From Chromatiales bacterium (GTDB lineage Bacteria > Pseudomonadota > Gammaproteobacteria > RBG-16-57-12): a stretch of 64,000 nt of DNA. Under the pieces are notes generated by a model. That model saw only the letters and a program-made list of their open reading frames with translations, was not told the DNA's origin and did not search any database. Made by a program: the position numbers and the translations under genes. Below are positions 36,881 through 48,166 of the stretch, one piece after another; position 1 is the first letter of the stretch; each line of letters starts with the position of its first letter. The stretch lies in contig JALSJH010000009.1 of NCBI GenBank assembly GCA_026989455.1, positions 1-64,000 of the forward strand. Reading direction: 5' to 3'.

Positions 36881-37138
36881 ATGGCACATAAGAAAGCGGG
36901 TGGTAGTACTCGTAACGGTCGCGATTCTGTCTCCAAACGCTTGGGTGTCAAGCGTTTTGGCGGTCAAGTGGTGGCTGCTGGTAACATTCTGATCCGTCAG
37001 CGTGGCACACATTTCCACCCGGGTCTGAATGTCGGCATTGGTAAAGATGATACACTTTTTGCAAAGGCAGATGGTCGTGTTGTTTTTGAAGTGAAAGGCC
37101 CTAAAAATCGCAAGTTTGTGAGCGTATTGGCGGCTTAG
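36881..37138 (+). CDS. rpmA: 50S ribosomal protein L27
   Basis: Ribosomal protein bL27 (85 aa), whose N-terminus reaches the peptidyl-transferase centre. Sequence [20 protein letters not shown] followed by [17 protein letters not shown] is characteristic. Preceded by an AAGGGG Shine-Dalgarno. An intrinsic terminator follows 26 bases after the stop. Confidence 0.97.
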   Translation: MAHKKAGGSTRNGRDSVSKRLGVKRFGGQVVAAGNILIRQRGTHFHPGLNVGIGKDDTLFAKADGRVVFEVKGPKNRKFVSVLAA

Positions 37139-37163
37139 ATAGAAAAGCGTGATTCTGAAAAAG

Positions 37164-37193
37164 AAGCCCTGCCTTTTTGGTGGGGCTTTTTTG
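37164..37193 (+). terminator. Intrinsic terminator after rpmA
   Basis: AGCCCTGCC, TTTTT loop, GGTGGGGCT with a G-T pair or two, then TTTTTT. It separates rplU-rpmA from obgE-proB. Confidence 0.85.
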
Positions 37194-37210
37194 TTATTTC
37201 AGCCCTATAA

Positions 37211-39419
<2,209 letters not shown>

Positions 39420-39435
39420 GCGGGGTTGTTTGCAG

Positions 39436-39470
39436 GCATAAAAAAACCCGCGATGCGGGTTTTTTTATGC
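39436..39470. terminator. Perfect bidirectional terminator (proB / rpsT)
   Basis: GCATAAAAAAACCCGC, GAT loop, GCGGGTTTTTTTATGC: a 16-bp perfect stem with T-tracts on both strands between convergent proB and rpsT. Confidence 0.93.
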
Positions 39471-39485
39471 GCAGCTTCTATTTTA

Positions 39486-39749
39486 CTAAGCTGCAGATTT
39501 GATGCGTGCATTGAGGCGGCTCTTGGTGCGAGCGGCTTTGTTTGCATGGATCAAGCCCTTGCGAGCGGCCTTGTCAATCGCAGGTGCTGCGGCCTTGTAA
39601 GCGCTTTCAGCGAGTGCTTTATCACCACCGTCCAGGGCTTTTAGCACTTTCTTGATGGTAGTGCGCATCTCACTGCGTTGAGAAGCGTTCAATTGACGAC
39701 TCTTCTCTGCCTGGCGGGCACGTTTTTTAGCTTGTGCTGAATTTGCCAA
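39486..39749 (-). CDS. rpsT: 30S ribosomal protein S20
   Basis: Ribosomal protein bS20 (87 aa), lysine- and alanine-rich. It starts MANSAQAKKRARQAEKSRQL and ends ARTKSRLNARIKSAA, the usual family pattern. It is divergent from murJ, as in many gammaproteobacteria. A TTGACA-N17-CATATT promoter lies 58 bases upstream of the start. Confidence 0.96.
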   Translation of the reverse strand: MANSAQAKKRARQAEKSRQLNASQRSEMRTTIKKVLKALDGGDKALAESAYKAAAPAIDKAARKGLIHANKAARTKSRLNARIKSAA

Positions 39750-39806
39750 AGGTCTACTCCTAAAATTTTCCGTTGAATATTGTTCGATCGATACCGAAGG
39801 TCGGCT

Positions 39807-39835
39807 AATATGCGTCCTTTTTACTGGTTTGTCAA
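39807..39835 (-). promoter_or_regulatory. Sigma-70 promoter of rpsT
   Basis: On the minus strand TTGACA, 17 bases, CATATT. It is the only consensus-like -35/-10 pair found between rpsT and murJ. Confidence 0.7.
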
Positions 39836-39906
39836 CGTTGTCACCGATTTTTTATCCCTACCCCCTGGATGGGAATGAGAGGTAATTTGTAACATATTGA
39901 TTTAAC

Positions 39907-39963
39907 AGCAAAACAAAAAACAGGAGCCGCGTCTATTGGTTCGGCGCTATTTTTTGTTTTGCT
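39907..39963. repeat. Long inverted repeat between rpsT and murJ
   Basis: AGCAAAACAAAAAA pairs perfectly with TTTTTTGTTTTGCT, and the inner GGAGCCG pairs with CGGCGCT with one mismatch. Loop about 12 bases. It would form a strong hairpin but lacks a following T-tract beyond its own arm. It could be an element of its own or a transcription barrier. Confidence 0.65.
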
Positions 39964-39975
39964 ATGGGATCAAGC

Positions 39976-40017
39976 GCTTGTGCAACATATCATGTCTCTA
40001 TCCGGGGGTTTGGGATT
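39976..40017. repeat. Short dispersed repeat D, copy 2
   Basis: GCTTGTGCAACATAT-N7-CTATCCGGGG matches 1725-1765. It adjoins the long hairpin upstream of murJ. Two copies only in this window. Confidence 0.45.
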
Positions 40018-40102
40018 ATCATCACCATCGATAAATTGATGGAGTCTGGTATCGTATAGGCTGTTTTTATTCAATGCCCAATCTATTTTATAAGGCTAAC
40101 AA

Positions 40103-41683
40103 GTGAGTTTGAAGCTTCTGCGTTCTGCGGCGACAGTGAGTGCTGTGACGATGATATCCCGGGTGCTCGGTTTTGTGCGGGATATATTGATCGCACGCCT
40201 TTTCGGCGCGGATGCAGGTACCGATGCCTTCTTGGTGGCGTTTAAAATCCCCAATTTTTTACGTCGACTGTTTGCTGAAGGGGCATTCTCCCAAGCCTTT
40301 ATTCCCGTGTTATCCGAATACAAGGAGGCGCGAGGCAAAGAGGCGGTGCGTGAGTTGGTGCAGCGTACCGCAGGTACGCTGGGTGGTGTGCTTTTTCTGG
40401 TGAGTCTGCTGGGTGTGATTGCGGCACCCCTGCTGATTTTACTGTTTGCACCGGGTTTTGCCGGTGATGAGTATAAGCATGGGCTCGCGTCAGATATGTT
40501 GATGCTGACTTTCCCCTATATCTTTTTTATCTCGCTGGTGGCGCTGGCTGGTGGGGTATTAAATACCTTTGGCCGCTTTGGTGTGCCCGCGTTTACACCG
40601 GTATTCCTTAATTTGAGCCTGATTGGCTGTGCGGTATGGCTTGCTCCCCATATGCAGGAGCCAATCACCGCCCTTGCCTGGGGAGTGCTGATTGCCGGTG
40701 TTGCCCAGCTGCTATTTCAAATTCCCTTTTTGATGCGCCTCGGTGTCTTTGGACTGCCCAAATGGGGTGGCCAAGATGAGGGTGTGAAGCGGATAATGAC
40801 CTTGATGATTCCGGCCATTATTGGGGTCTCGGTAGTTCAGATTAACCTGTTGTTTGATACTATCATCGCCTCTTTTTTAGTGACCGGCAGCGTCTCGTGG
40901 CTCTACTACTCTGACCGTTTGGTAGAGTTTCCCCTGGGTGTGTTTGGCATTGCGTTGGCCACGGTGGTGTTGCCGATGCTTTCAAAACAGGTGGCCCGTG
41001 AGGATGAGAGTGGCTTTTCGGAGACTATGGATTGGTCACTGCGTTGGGTGTTTTTGATTGCGGTTCCTGCCACGCTGGGGCTGGTAATGATGGCGGGGCC
41101 GATGCTTGCGACACTGTTTTTCTATGGTGCATTTAACGAGAACGACCTTGAAATGGCGAGCTTGAGTATGATGGCATATGGCAGTGGATTGTTGGGCTTT
41201 ATTCTGGTCAAGGTGTTGGCTCCTGGGTTCTATGCTCGCCAAGATACCAAAACACCGGTGAAGATAGCGATTAAGGCGGTGTTAATTGGCATGTTGCTGA
41301 ATGTGCTATTTGTGGTGCCTATGGTGTGGTTTGATATTGCAGGTGCCCATGCCGGACTGGCGTTGGCGACAGCTTGTACAGCCTTTATCAATGCGGGCTT
41401 GCTCTATTATCTGTTACGCAAAGAGCAGATTTTTGTATTGCAAAGTGGCTGGAGAAGCTTTCTGCTGAAGGTAGCGACAGCGGCATTGGTGATGAGCGCG
41501 CTGCTCTACTTCTATTCGCCTGCACTTGAGCAGTGGATGGCGTGGGGGGGATGGCATCGTGCGGGGTGGTTGCTTTTCTGGGTAACAGCGGGCATGGCAA
41601 GCTACTTTTCAACCCTGTTATTGCTGGGTGTTCGGGTTAAAGATCTACTGGGACGGCCAAAAAACAGTGTTTCTGGCGGTTAA
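40103..41683 (+). CDS. murJ: Lipid II flippase MurJ (MviN)
   Basis: Integral membrane protein (526 aa) of the MOP superfamily, expected to flip lipid II for peptidoglycan synthesis. Fourteen hydrophobic segments are plausible. Family features include SRVLGFVRDILIARLFGA near the N-terminus, AFKIPNFLRRLFAEGAFSQAF and the later RQDTKTPVKIA. GTG 40103 is the start (MSLKLLRSAA), preceded by AAGG. It is divergent from rpsT and followed by ribF in the usual order. Confidence 0.95.
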   Translation: MSLKLLRSAATVSAVTMISRVLGFVRDILIARLFGADAGTDAFLVAFKIPNFLRRLFAEGAFSQAFIPVLSEYKEARGKEAVRELVQRTAGTLGGVLFLVSLLGVIAAPLLILLFAPGFAGDEYKHGLASDMLMLTFPYIFFISLVALAGGVLNTFGRFGVPAFTPVFLNLSLIGCAVWLAPHMQEPITALAWGVLIAGVAQLLFQIPFLMRLGVFGLPKWGGQDEGVKRIMTLMIPAIIGVSVVQINLLFDTIIASFLVTGSVSWLYYSDRLVEFPLGVFGIALATVVLPMLSKQVAREDESGFSETMDWSLRWVFLIAVPATLGLVMMAGPMLATLFFYGAFNENDLEMASLSMMAYGSGLLGFILVKVLAPGFYARQDTKTPVKIAIKAVLIGMLLNVLFVVPMVWFDIAGAHAGLALATACTAFINAGLLYYLLRKEQIFVLQSGWRSFLLKVATAALVMSALLYFYSPALEQWMAWGGWHRAGWLLFWVTAGMASYFSTLLLLGVRVKDLLGRPKNSVSGG

Positions 41684-41763
41684 AGTGACGCGGGGGGTTA
41701 AGTTGTAGTGGCTGCTGCTGTTATACTCGCTCCTTTCTTTTTATATAGGTCTCGTTTAAGTAT

Positions 41764-42717
41764 ATGGAGCTGATTCGTGGATTACATAATCTACGTGACC
41801 GACATCGCGGTTGCGTGTTAACGATTGGTAATTTTGATGGCGTGCACCTTGGTCACCAATCGGTGTTGGGGCGCTTGGCTGAAAAAGCGGCTGAGCTGGA
41901 CCTGCCCGCAGTGGTGATGATTTTTGAACCCCAGCCACAAGAGTTTTTTGCGCCTAGTGATGCCCCAGCGCGGTTGAATCGACTGCGTGAAAAATTGATG
42001 TCATTTACACGCTTCGCTGTCGACCGGGTGGTCTGCATTCATTTTGATCAGCGATTCTCTGAAATGACAGCTGAGCAGTTTATTGATCTGCTGGTGCATA
42101 AGCTGGGTGTGCGTTATCTGGTAGTGGGTGATGATTTTCGTTTTGGACACCAACGCCGAGGGGACTTTTCAATGTTGCAGAGTGCTGGACGTGATCATGG
42201 CTTTGATGTGGTCAATATGCACACCTGTAATATTGATCAGAGCCGCATTAGCAGCACCCGTCTGCGAGACTCTTTGCAGCAGGGCGACCTGCAAAAGGCC
42301 AAAAAGTTGTTAGGTCGCCCCTATCGAATCTGTGGGCGTATTGCCCATGGCGATAAACGTGGTCGCCAATTGGGGTTTCCCACAGCAAACGTGCATCTGC
42401 ACCGTATTTCAGTGCCGCTGCAAGGGGTGTTTGCGGTGGAGGTGTTCGGCCTTGAGGGAGAACCATTGGCCGGTGTGGCCAATATCGGTACCCGTCCCAC
42501 GGTGGGTGGTGGTTGCCAACCGATTTTAGAGATACATCTGCTGGACTTCTCCCGGGAGATCTACGGGCGTTATGTCCAAGTTGATATTTTGTGCAAAATA
42601 CGCCAAGAGCAGCGTTTTGAATCACTGGATGCGTTGAAAGCGCAGATTGATTGTGATGTCACTACGGCAAAAACATTTTTTAGTAACCATCACCAGCCTG
42701 TTGAGCTGGGCGCATAA
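41764..42717 (+). CDS. ribF: Bifunctional riboflavin kinase/FAD synthetase RibF
   Basis: Makes FMN and FAD (317 aa). The N-terminal nucleotidyltransferase domain has LTIGNFDGVHLGHQ and later SSTRLRDSLQQGDL. The C-terminal kinase domain has GRPYRICGRIAHGDKRGRQLGFPTAN. Both domains look intact. It lies between murJ and ileS, the conserved arrangement. Confidence 0.95.
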   Translation: MELIRGLHNLRDRHRGCVLTIGNFDGVHLGHQSVLGRLAEKAAELDLPAVVMIFEPQPQEFFAPSDAPARLNRLREKLMSFTRFAVDRVVCIHFDQRFSEMTAEQFIDLLVHKLGVRYLVVGDDFRFGHQRRGDFSMLQSAGRDHGFDVVNMHTCNIDQSRISSTRLRDSLQQGDLQKAKKLLGRPYRICGRIAHGDKRGRQLGFPTANVHLHRISVPLQGVFAVEVFGLEGEPLAGVANIGTRPTVGGGCQPILEIHLLDFSREIYGRYVQVDILCKIRQEQRFESLDALKAQIDCDVTTAKTFFSNHHQPVELGA

Positions 42718-42738
42718 AGCGTTAAAAGAGAGACGGAT

Positions 42739-45558
42739 GTGAGCGACTATAAAGCAACCTTGAATTTACCAAAAACAGATTTCCCGATGCGGGGTAATCT
42801 GGCTAATCGTGAGCCTGAGTTCCTTAAGCGCTGGGCGGCTCAGGATCTCTATGCCAAGCAGCGATCTGCCGGGCAAGGGCGACCTCAATTTATTCTGCAT
42901 GATGGCCCGCCCTATGCGAATGGCAATATTCATATTGGTCATGCGGTTAATAAGGTGCTGAAAGATATTATTATCAAATCAAAGGTGATGAGCGGCTTTG
43001 ATGCCCCTTTTGTGCCGGGCTGGGACTGCCATGGTTTGCCGATTGAGTTAATGGTTGAAAAGAAGGTGGGTAAAGCGGGCCACAAAGTAGATGCGAAAAC
43101 TTTCCGCCAGAAGTGCCGTGAGTATGCAGCCAAGCAGGTGAATGGCCAGCGTGAAGATTTCAAACGTCTGGGTATCTTTGCCGAGTGGGAGAACCCCTAT
43201 CTGACCATGGACTTCAAATTTGAAGCCGATATTATCCGCGCGCTGGGCAAGATTGTTGAGAATGGCCATCTGCACAAAGGCTCCAAGCCGGTTCACTGGT
43301 GTGTCGACTGCGGCTCTGCACTGGCGGAGGCTGAGGTGGAGTATGAAGATAAAACTTCGCCGGCAATTGATGTGCGCTTTAGTGTGGTCGACGATGCCGA
43401 CTTTTTGAGTCGCTGTAGCCATGTGGAGGGTCATGAGGGGCATGGCGTAATATCTACGGTTATTTGGACCACAACACCGTGGACATTGCCCGCCAATCAG
43501 GCGGTCTCACTTAATCCCGAGTTTGAATATGCGGTGGTACAGACACCCAATGAGCGACTGCTGCTGGCAGAGAGCTTGCTGAAAGATGTGATGGCTCGTT
43601 ATGAGATCGATGAGTACCGTGTGATTGCATATTGCAAGGGATCTGATTTAGAGGGTATTAAGTTACAACACCCCTTCAGCGATCGCGAAGTACCGATTAT
43701 TGTGGGTGATCATGTGACATCTGAGGCGGGCACCGGCGCGGTGCATACCGCACCGGGACATGGCCAGGATGATTATGTGGTGGCATCACGGTATGGGCTG
43801 GCGGTGGTTAATCCGGTGGGTGGAGATGGTAAGTTCTTGCCGGATACCGAGCACTTTGCCGGGCAGCATGTTTTTAAGGCCAATGACAGCGTATTGGAGC
43901 TGTTAAAAGCGAAGGGGAAGTTGATACGTGCAGAGGCAATACGCCATAGCTATCCCCACTGCTGGCGACACAAAACACCGATTATTTTTCGCGCTACTCC
44001 ACAGTGGTTTATCAGTATGCAGCAAAATGGCCTGCGTGATACCGCGCAAGCTGAAATTCAGAAAACAGAGTGGCTGCCTGAGTGGGGTAAAGCGCGTATT
44101 GAAGGAATGGTGAATAATCGCCCTGACTGGTGCATCTCCCGCCAGCGGACTTGGGGTGTGCCGATTGCGCTTTTTGTCCATAAAGAGAGCCAGGCACTGC
44201 ACCCAGATAGCGCAAAGTTGATCGAGCAGGTGGCTCTCCGGGTTGAAACGCAGGGGATCGATGGCTGGTTCGAAATGGATGCCGCGGAACTGCTGGGCGA
44301 AGAGGCAGCTCAGTATGAAAAAGTGACCGATACCCTCGATGTCTGGTTTGATTCAGGGGTGACTCACCATGCGGTGCTGGCACGTCGTGATGGGTTGGCT
44401 TATCCGGCAGATCTCTACTTGGAAGGTTCAGACCAGCACCGTGGTTGGTTTCAGTCATCACTGCTGACCTCTGTGGCTATTAATGGCCAAGCTCCCTATA
44501 AATCGGTGCTGACTCACGGCTTTACTGTGGATGCTAAAGGGCAGAAGATGTCCAAGTCCAAGGGTAATGTGGTCGCACCTCAAAAAGTGGTTAATAACCT
44601 GGGTGCCGACGTATTGCGCTTGTGGGTTGCGGCGACGGATTACCGTGGTGAAATGACCGTCTCCGATGAGATTCTCAAACGCACCTCAGACACTTACCGC
44701 CGAATCCGTAACACCGCACGCTTTCTGCTGGCTAATTTGAATGGCTTTGATCCAGCAACCGATAAGCTGCAACCCTCAGAGATGATTGCTCTGGATCGCT
44801 GGGTGATTGAGCGTACAGCACAGCTCCAACTCGAGCTGCAGGATGCTTACAATAAATATGAGTTTCATCACATCTACCAGAAAGTACAAAACTTCTGCTC
44901 AGTAGATATGGGTTCATTCTATCTGGATGTGGTGAAAGATCGCCAATACACCACCCAGGCAGACTCTATCGCTCGCCGCAGCTGTCAGACTGCACTCTAT
45001 CATGTGGTTGAGGCGCTCTCTCGCTGGCTGGCACCGATTTTAAGCTTTACCGCCGAGGAGATTTATCAGCACATTCCCGGTAAACGCAGTGAGAGTGTCT
45101 TTCTGGAGCAGTGGTATTGTCTGCCTGAGACGGGTGAACAGGCGATGGACAGTGAATTCTGGAGCCAGGTGATTGCCATCCGAGTAGCGGTGACTAAGGC
45201 GCTGGAGCCATTGCGTGAATCGAAAGCGATAGGCTCATCACTGGATGCTGAGGTTGACCTCTACTGTGGTCGCGAAATCTATGATCGACTCGCCTTGCTG
45301 GATGATGAGCTTCGCTTCGCGTTGATCACCTCCTATGCGCGTATTCACACCACAGAGACCATACCCAGCCACTCAACCCACATTACGTTAGAGAGCAATG
45401 ATGAGCTGTGGATTGTGACGAAAGCATCGACACACGCCAAATGCGGGCGCTGCTGGCACCACCGTGAAGAGGTCGGCAGCCATGCTGAACACCCCGAGCT
45501 GTGCAGCCGCTGTATTGAGAACGTGGCAGGCGAGGGGGAGCAGCGTCAATATGCTTAA
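42739..45558 (+). CDS. ileS: Isoleucyl-tRNA synthetase
   Basis: Class I synthetase (939 aa) charging tRNA-Ile. HIGH motif: [36 protein letters not shown]. The editing domain ([27 protein letters not shown]) is complete. The C-terminal zinc site has [12 protein letters not shown] and CSRC. GTG 42739 is the start. It overlaps lspA by eight bases. Confidence 0.97.
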   Translation: MSDYKATLNLPKTDFPMRGNLANREPEFLKRWAAQDLYAKQRSAGQGRPQFILHDGPPYANGNIHIGHAVNKVLKDIIIKSKVMSGFDAPFVPGWDCHGLPIELMVEKKVGKAGHKVDAKTFRQKCREYAAKQVNGQREDFKRLGIFAEWENPYLTMDFKFEADIIRALGKIVENGHLHKGSKPVHWCVDCGSALAEAEVEYEDKTSPAIDVRFSVVDDADFLSRCSHVEGHEGHGVISTVIWTTTPWTLPANQAVSLNPEFEYAVVQTPNERLLLAESLLKDVMARYEIDEYRVIAYCKGSDLEGIKLQHPFSDREVPIIVGDHVTSEAGTGAVHTAPGHGQDDYVVASRYGLAVVNPVGGDGKFLPDTEHFAGQHVFKANDSVLELLKAKGKLIRAEAIRHSYPHCWRHKTPIIFRATPQWFISMQQNGLRDTAQAEIQKTEWLPEWGKARIEGMVNNRPDWCISRQRTWGVPIALFVHKESQALHPDSAKLIEQVALRVETQGIDGWFEMDAAELLGEEAAQYEKVTDTLDVWFDSGVTHHAVLARRDGLAYPADLYLEGSDQHRGWFQSSLLTSVAINGQAPYKSVLTHGFTVDAKGQKMSKSKGNVVAPQKVVNNLGADVLRLWVAATDYRGEMTVSDEILKRTSDTYRRIRNTARFLLANLNGFDPATDKLQPSEMIALDRWVIERTAQLQLELQDAYNKYEFHHIYQKVQNFCSVDMGSFYLDVVKDRQYTTQADSIARRSCQTALYHVVEALSRWLAPILSFTAEEIYQHIPGKRSESVFLEQWYCLPETGEQAMDSEFWSQVIAIRVAVTKALEPLRESKAIGSSLDAEVDLYCGREIYDRLALLDDELRFALITSYARIHTTETIPSHSTHITLESNDELWIVTKASTHAKCGRCWHHREEVGSHAEHPELCSRCIENVAGEGEQRQYA

Positions 45559-46033
45559 GTGGTTGTGGCTAACGGCACTGATTTTTACGCTGGATCTGGC
45601 GACTAAGTTTTGGGTCTCCAGCACTCTGTCGCTTTATGAGGTGATTCCGGTGACCTCCTTTTTCAATATCGTACTGGCACACAATAGTGGCGCCGCTTTT
45701 AGTTTTTTGGCCGATGCCGGTGGCTGGCAACGCTGGTTTTTTACCGCTATTGCGCTGCTGGTCAGTGTGGTGATTGTGGTGTGGCTTAAACGCCTTCCGG
45801 TTAATGAAAAGCTTCAGGCGGTCGGACTGGCATCTATACTCGGTGGTGCGCTGGGCAATGTCTTTGATCGGATTGCACACGGCTACGTGGTGGATTTCCT
45901 CGATTTTCACTATAAAAGCTACCACTGGCCCGCCTTTAATGTGGCCGACATGGCGATTATGATGGGTGCCGCTCTACTTATTTGGCACACTATTTTTTGT
46001 TCGCAGGAAGTTGGAAAGTCTGAGGTTAAATGA
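45551..46033 (+). CDS. lspA: Lipoprotein signal peptidase LspA
   Basis: Inner-membrane aspartyl protease (160 aa) that cuts prolipoprotein signal peptides. Four membrane segments; catalytic aspartates in [20 protein letters not shown] and [12 protein letters not shown] 45551 is inside the end of ileS; the track's 45464 start reads into ileS and is rejected. In relatives the order is lspA-fkpB-ispH; here fkpB is not found. Confidence 0.95.
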   Translation: MLKWLWLTALIFTLDLATKFWVSSTLSLYEVIPVTSFFNIVLAHNSGAAFSFLADAGGWQRWFFTAIALLVSVVIVVWLKRLPVNEKLQAVGLASILGGALGNVFDRIAHGYVVDFLDFHYKSYHWPAFNVADMAIMMGAALLIWHTIFCSQEVGKSEVK

Positions 46034-46046
46034 TTTATTAGCTTCC

Positions 46047-46212
46047 CTAGGAGCCTGTCCGAGAATAGAAGATCTACTACGGAAAAGCCCTTTTGGCTCA
46101 TTTCTACGCTCATTTTCGTTAAATATGAACAACTATTTGCCTTAAATGACGAAAAAATGGACTCAAAATGGCTTTCCCTCGCTACGACCCCTATTCTCGG
46201 ACAAGCTCCTAG
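46047..46212. repeat. Repeat family C (MITE-like), full copy
   Basis: A 166-bp element bounded by CTAGGAGCCTGTCCGAGAATAG and its inverse, CTATTCTCGGACAAGCTCCTAG (21 of 22 match). The interior encodes no protein of note. It lies 13 bases after lspA and before the toxin-antitoxin module. A 48-bp deletion derivative occurs at 18073-18120. I find no transposase in this window. Confidence 0.88.
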
Positions 46213-46302
46213 ACAGGGGCAATGAAGTTCGAACTGTACGATGAAATGTTAGCTGAACGTGGCCAATAAGATTGTATTTTTTTTGAAATTAAAGAGGACA
46301 CT

Positions 46303-46548
46303 ATGAAAATTAAAGCCAGTTCCATTCCGATAGAGTTATTGAATCGTATCAAAAATCCAGACCCGATCGCAGGTGAAGATATTTTGATTGAAAATGATGA
46401 CGGGTCATTATTAGGTGTTATTTTGCAGCCAAAGGCATATGAGTTCTTTCTTGAGAAAATTGAAGAGAGAGAAGATGCGTTGGATAGTTCATTAAATGAG
46501 CCTTACGATAAAAACTCCAAAACTTTAGATGACCTGTTAGGAGAATAA
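46303..46548 (+). CDS. Predicted antitoxin of a RelE/ParE-type module
   Basis: An 81-residue, acidic protein with an N-terminal segment (MKIKASSIPIELLNRIKNPD, GEDILIENDDGSLLGVILQPKAYEFFLEK) that looks like Phd/YefM-type antitoxins, and a C-terminal tail EPYDKNSKTLDDLLGE typical of toxin-binding tails. A strong AGAGGA Shine-Dalgarno precedes it. It is followed within four bases by a second small ORF and then the toxin. The region is visibly AT-rich compared with lspA and ispH, suggesting acquisition. Confidence 0.7.
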   Translation: MKIKASSIPIELLNRIKNPDPIAGEDILIENDDGSLLGVILQPKAYEFFLEKIEEREDALDSSLNEPYDKNSKTLDDLLGE

Positions 46549-46551
46549 AAT

Positions 46552-46698
46552 ATGAATGGCCATGAAAATCAAAAAGAGACAGAGGAAGAAAAAGAAAAAA
46601 GAATGAACCAGGAAGCGACAATGGAGAAGTTGAAAACGCCTAACCATAACATCAAACAACTAAAAACATTGGAAGAGCTTTTAAGGGAGAAGCGTTGA
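46552..46698 (+). CDS. 48-residue ORF inside toxin-antitoxin module
   Basis: Not in the ORF track because of its length. ATG to TGA, 48 residues, very charged: ETEEEKEKR then a tail KQLKTLEELLREKR. A strong TAGGAGA Shine-Dalgarno lies eight bases upstream, and its TGA overlaps the toxin ATG (TGATG). The tail resembles that of the preceding antitoxin (KTLDDLLGE), so it may be a second toxin-binding peptide or an antitoxin fragment. Function unknown. Confidence 0.55.
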   Translation: MNGHENQKETEEEKEKRMNQEATMEKLKTPNHNIKQLKTLEELLREKR

Positions 46699-46952
46699 TG
46701 TATACAGTTCGTTTTTCAAAAAAGGCTGAGAAAGCTCTTAATAAAATAGATCATGTTATGAAGCGTCGAGTTTTACAGAAAATAGAAAATATTACAGCTA
46801 GCCCAAAAAACGGGCCAAATATTAAAAAAATACAAGGGTTTTATGATCGCTATCGTTACAGAATAGGTGATTTCAGAGTGATCTATGAGGTCATCGATTC
46901 TGACTTAGTGGTATGGGTATTGGAATCTGACTGGCGTGGCAACATTTACTAA
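46698..46952 (+). CDS. RelE/ParE family toxin
   Basis: An 84-residue basic protein with the RelE/ParE superfamily pattern MYTVRFSKKAEKALNKID at the start, the middle NGPNIKKIQGFYDRYRYRIGDFRVIYEV and a C-terminal VVWVLESDWRGNIY. RelE members cleave mRNA on the ribosome; ParE members poison gyrase; the sequence alone does not settle which. ATG 46698 overlaps the previous stop and has AAGGGAG upstream. No terminator is obvious before ispH. Confidence 0.82.
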   Translation: MYTVRFSKKAEKALNKIDHVMKRRVLQKIENITASPKNGPNIKKIQGFYDRYRYRIGDFRVIYEVIDSDLVVWVLESDWRGNIY

Positions 46953-47055
46953 CCATTTACACCGGTTTTTTTGTGAAATTCACATGTTGAATTAATATCT
47001 TACAAGATATTTTCGCGTATTTATGAGCTATCTGAGTTAATTTGAGTAACAAACA

Positions 47056-47991
47056 ATGAAAGTCATTCTCGCTAACCCTCGCGGCTTCTGTGCTGGTGTT
47101 GACCGTGCTATCGAAATTGTCGAAAAGGCGTTGGAGATCTATGGGGCTCCCACCTATGTGCGCCACGAAGTGGTGCATAATCGTTTTGTGGTTGAGAGTC
47201 TGAAGGCGAAAGGGGCGATCTTTGTTCAGGAGGTGGATCAGGTGCCGGATGACAATCTGGTGATCTTCTCAGCCCACGGTGTTTCGCAACAGGTACGCAA
47301 AGAGGCGAAGCAGCGTGGTTTGCGGATCTTGGATGCCACCTGTCCGCTGGTTACCAAAGTGCACTTAGAGGTGATGCGATACGCCAAAGATAAACGGGAT
47401 GTGGTGTTGATTGGCCATGCCGGTCACCCGGAAGTTGAAGGCACCATGGGTCAATATAAGGGCGCTGGAGAGATGTACTTGGTGGAGACCCCGGAGGATG
47501 TTGCTAAGCTTAAAGTGGCAGACGGTGAAAACCTTGCCTTTGTTACTCAGACCACACTCTCCATGGATGATGCCATGGTGGTGATTGAGGCGCTGCGCCA
47601 GCATTTTCCGACAATTATTGGCCCGAAAAAAGATGATGTCTGTTATGCCACCCAGAATCGTCAGGATGCGGTGAAGCGTCTGGCAAAAAACTGTGACCTG
47701 GTGCTGGTAGTCGGCTCACCCAATAGCTCTAATTCAAACCGCTTGCGGGAAGTGGCCGAGCGCCACGGAATTTCTGCCTACCTGATCGATAACGCAGATG
47801 AAATTGATGCCCGCTGGTTGGAAGGCAAGCTGTGTGTGGGGGTCACCGCAGGTGCATCGGCTCCTGAGGTGTTGGTGGTGGCGGTTATCGATAAACTGAA
47901 GAGCCTGGGTGCAACGTCGGTGAAAAGTGACAATGGCGAGCCAGAGACGATTGAGTTTCCCATTCCCAGGGAACTCACCGCGAGAGGTTAA
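47056..47991 (+). CDS. ispH: 4-hydroxy-3-methylbut-2-enyl diphosphate reductase IspH
   Basis: Final step of the MEP isoprenoid pathway; a [4Fe-4S] enzyme (311 aa). The three cluster cysteines lie in [26 protein letters not shown] and [23 protein letters not shown] and [15 protein letters not shown] are the other hallmarks. It is normally preceded by lspA and fkpB. Repeat A copy 3 follows eight bases after its stop, between ispH and the convergent pilV. Confidence 0.96.
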   Translation: MKVILANPRGFCAGVDRAIEIVEKALEIYGAPTYVRHEVVHNRFVVESLKAKGAIFVQEVDQVPDDNLVIFSAHGVSQQVRKEAKQRGLRILDATCPLVTKVHLEVMRYAKDKRDVVLIGHAGHPEVEGTMGQYKGAGEMYLVETPEDVAKLKVADGENLAFVTQTTLSMDDAMVVIEALRQHFPTIIGPKKDDVCYATQNRQDAVKRLAKNCDLVLVVGSPNSSNSNRLREVAERHGISAYLIDNADEIDARWLEGKLCVGVTAGASAPEVLVVAVIDKLKSLGATSVKSDNGEPETIEFPIPRELTARG

Positions 47992-47998
47992 ATCGCAC

Positions 47999-48162
47999 TA
48001 AGGAATCTCGGATTAAGTCTGGATGAATTTAGGCTGAGAGGAAATTGCTCTCATTAGTTCCGAAATGCGTAGTAATAGCTGTTCTATTGGTGCAATTTTC
48101 GGGACTAATGAGGGCGATTTCAGCCAGCATAAAATATTCATGACTTGATCAGAGCTTCCTTA
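47999..48162. repeat. Repeat family A (MITE-like palindrome), copy 3
   Basis: Ends TAAGGAATCTCGGATTAAGTC and the inverse of TAAGGAAGCTCTGATCAAGTC (17 of 21 match). The inner part is also palindromic: GCTCTCATTAGTTCCGAAA pairs with TTTCGGGACTAATGAGGGC. The whole 164 bp is therefore an imperfect inverted repeat. It lies between convergent ispH and pilV and is inverted relative to copies 1 and 2. It may act as a transcription barrier; no conventional terminator is present there. Confidence 0.85.
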
Positions 48163-48166
48163 AAGG

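Noticed and set aside
46222-46269. 15-residue ORF just after repeat C (MKFELYDEMLAERGQ)
   Set aside because: It is short, has only a modest GGGG upstream, and does not match fkpB or a known gene end. It may be a remnant, but I cannot support it.
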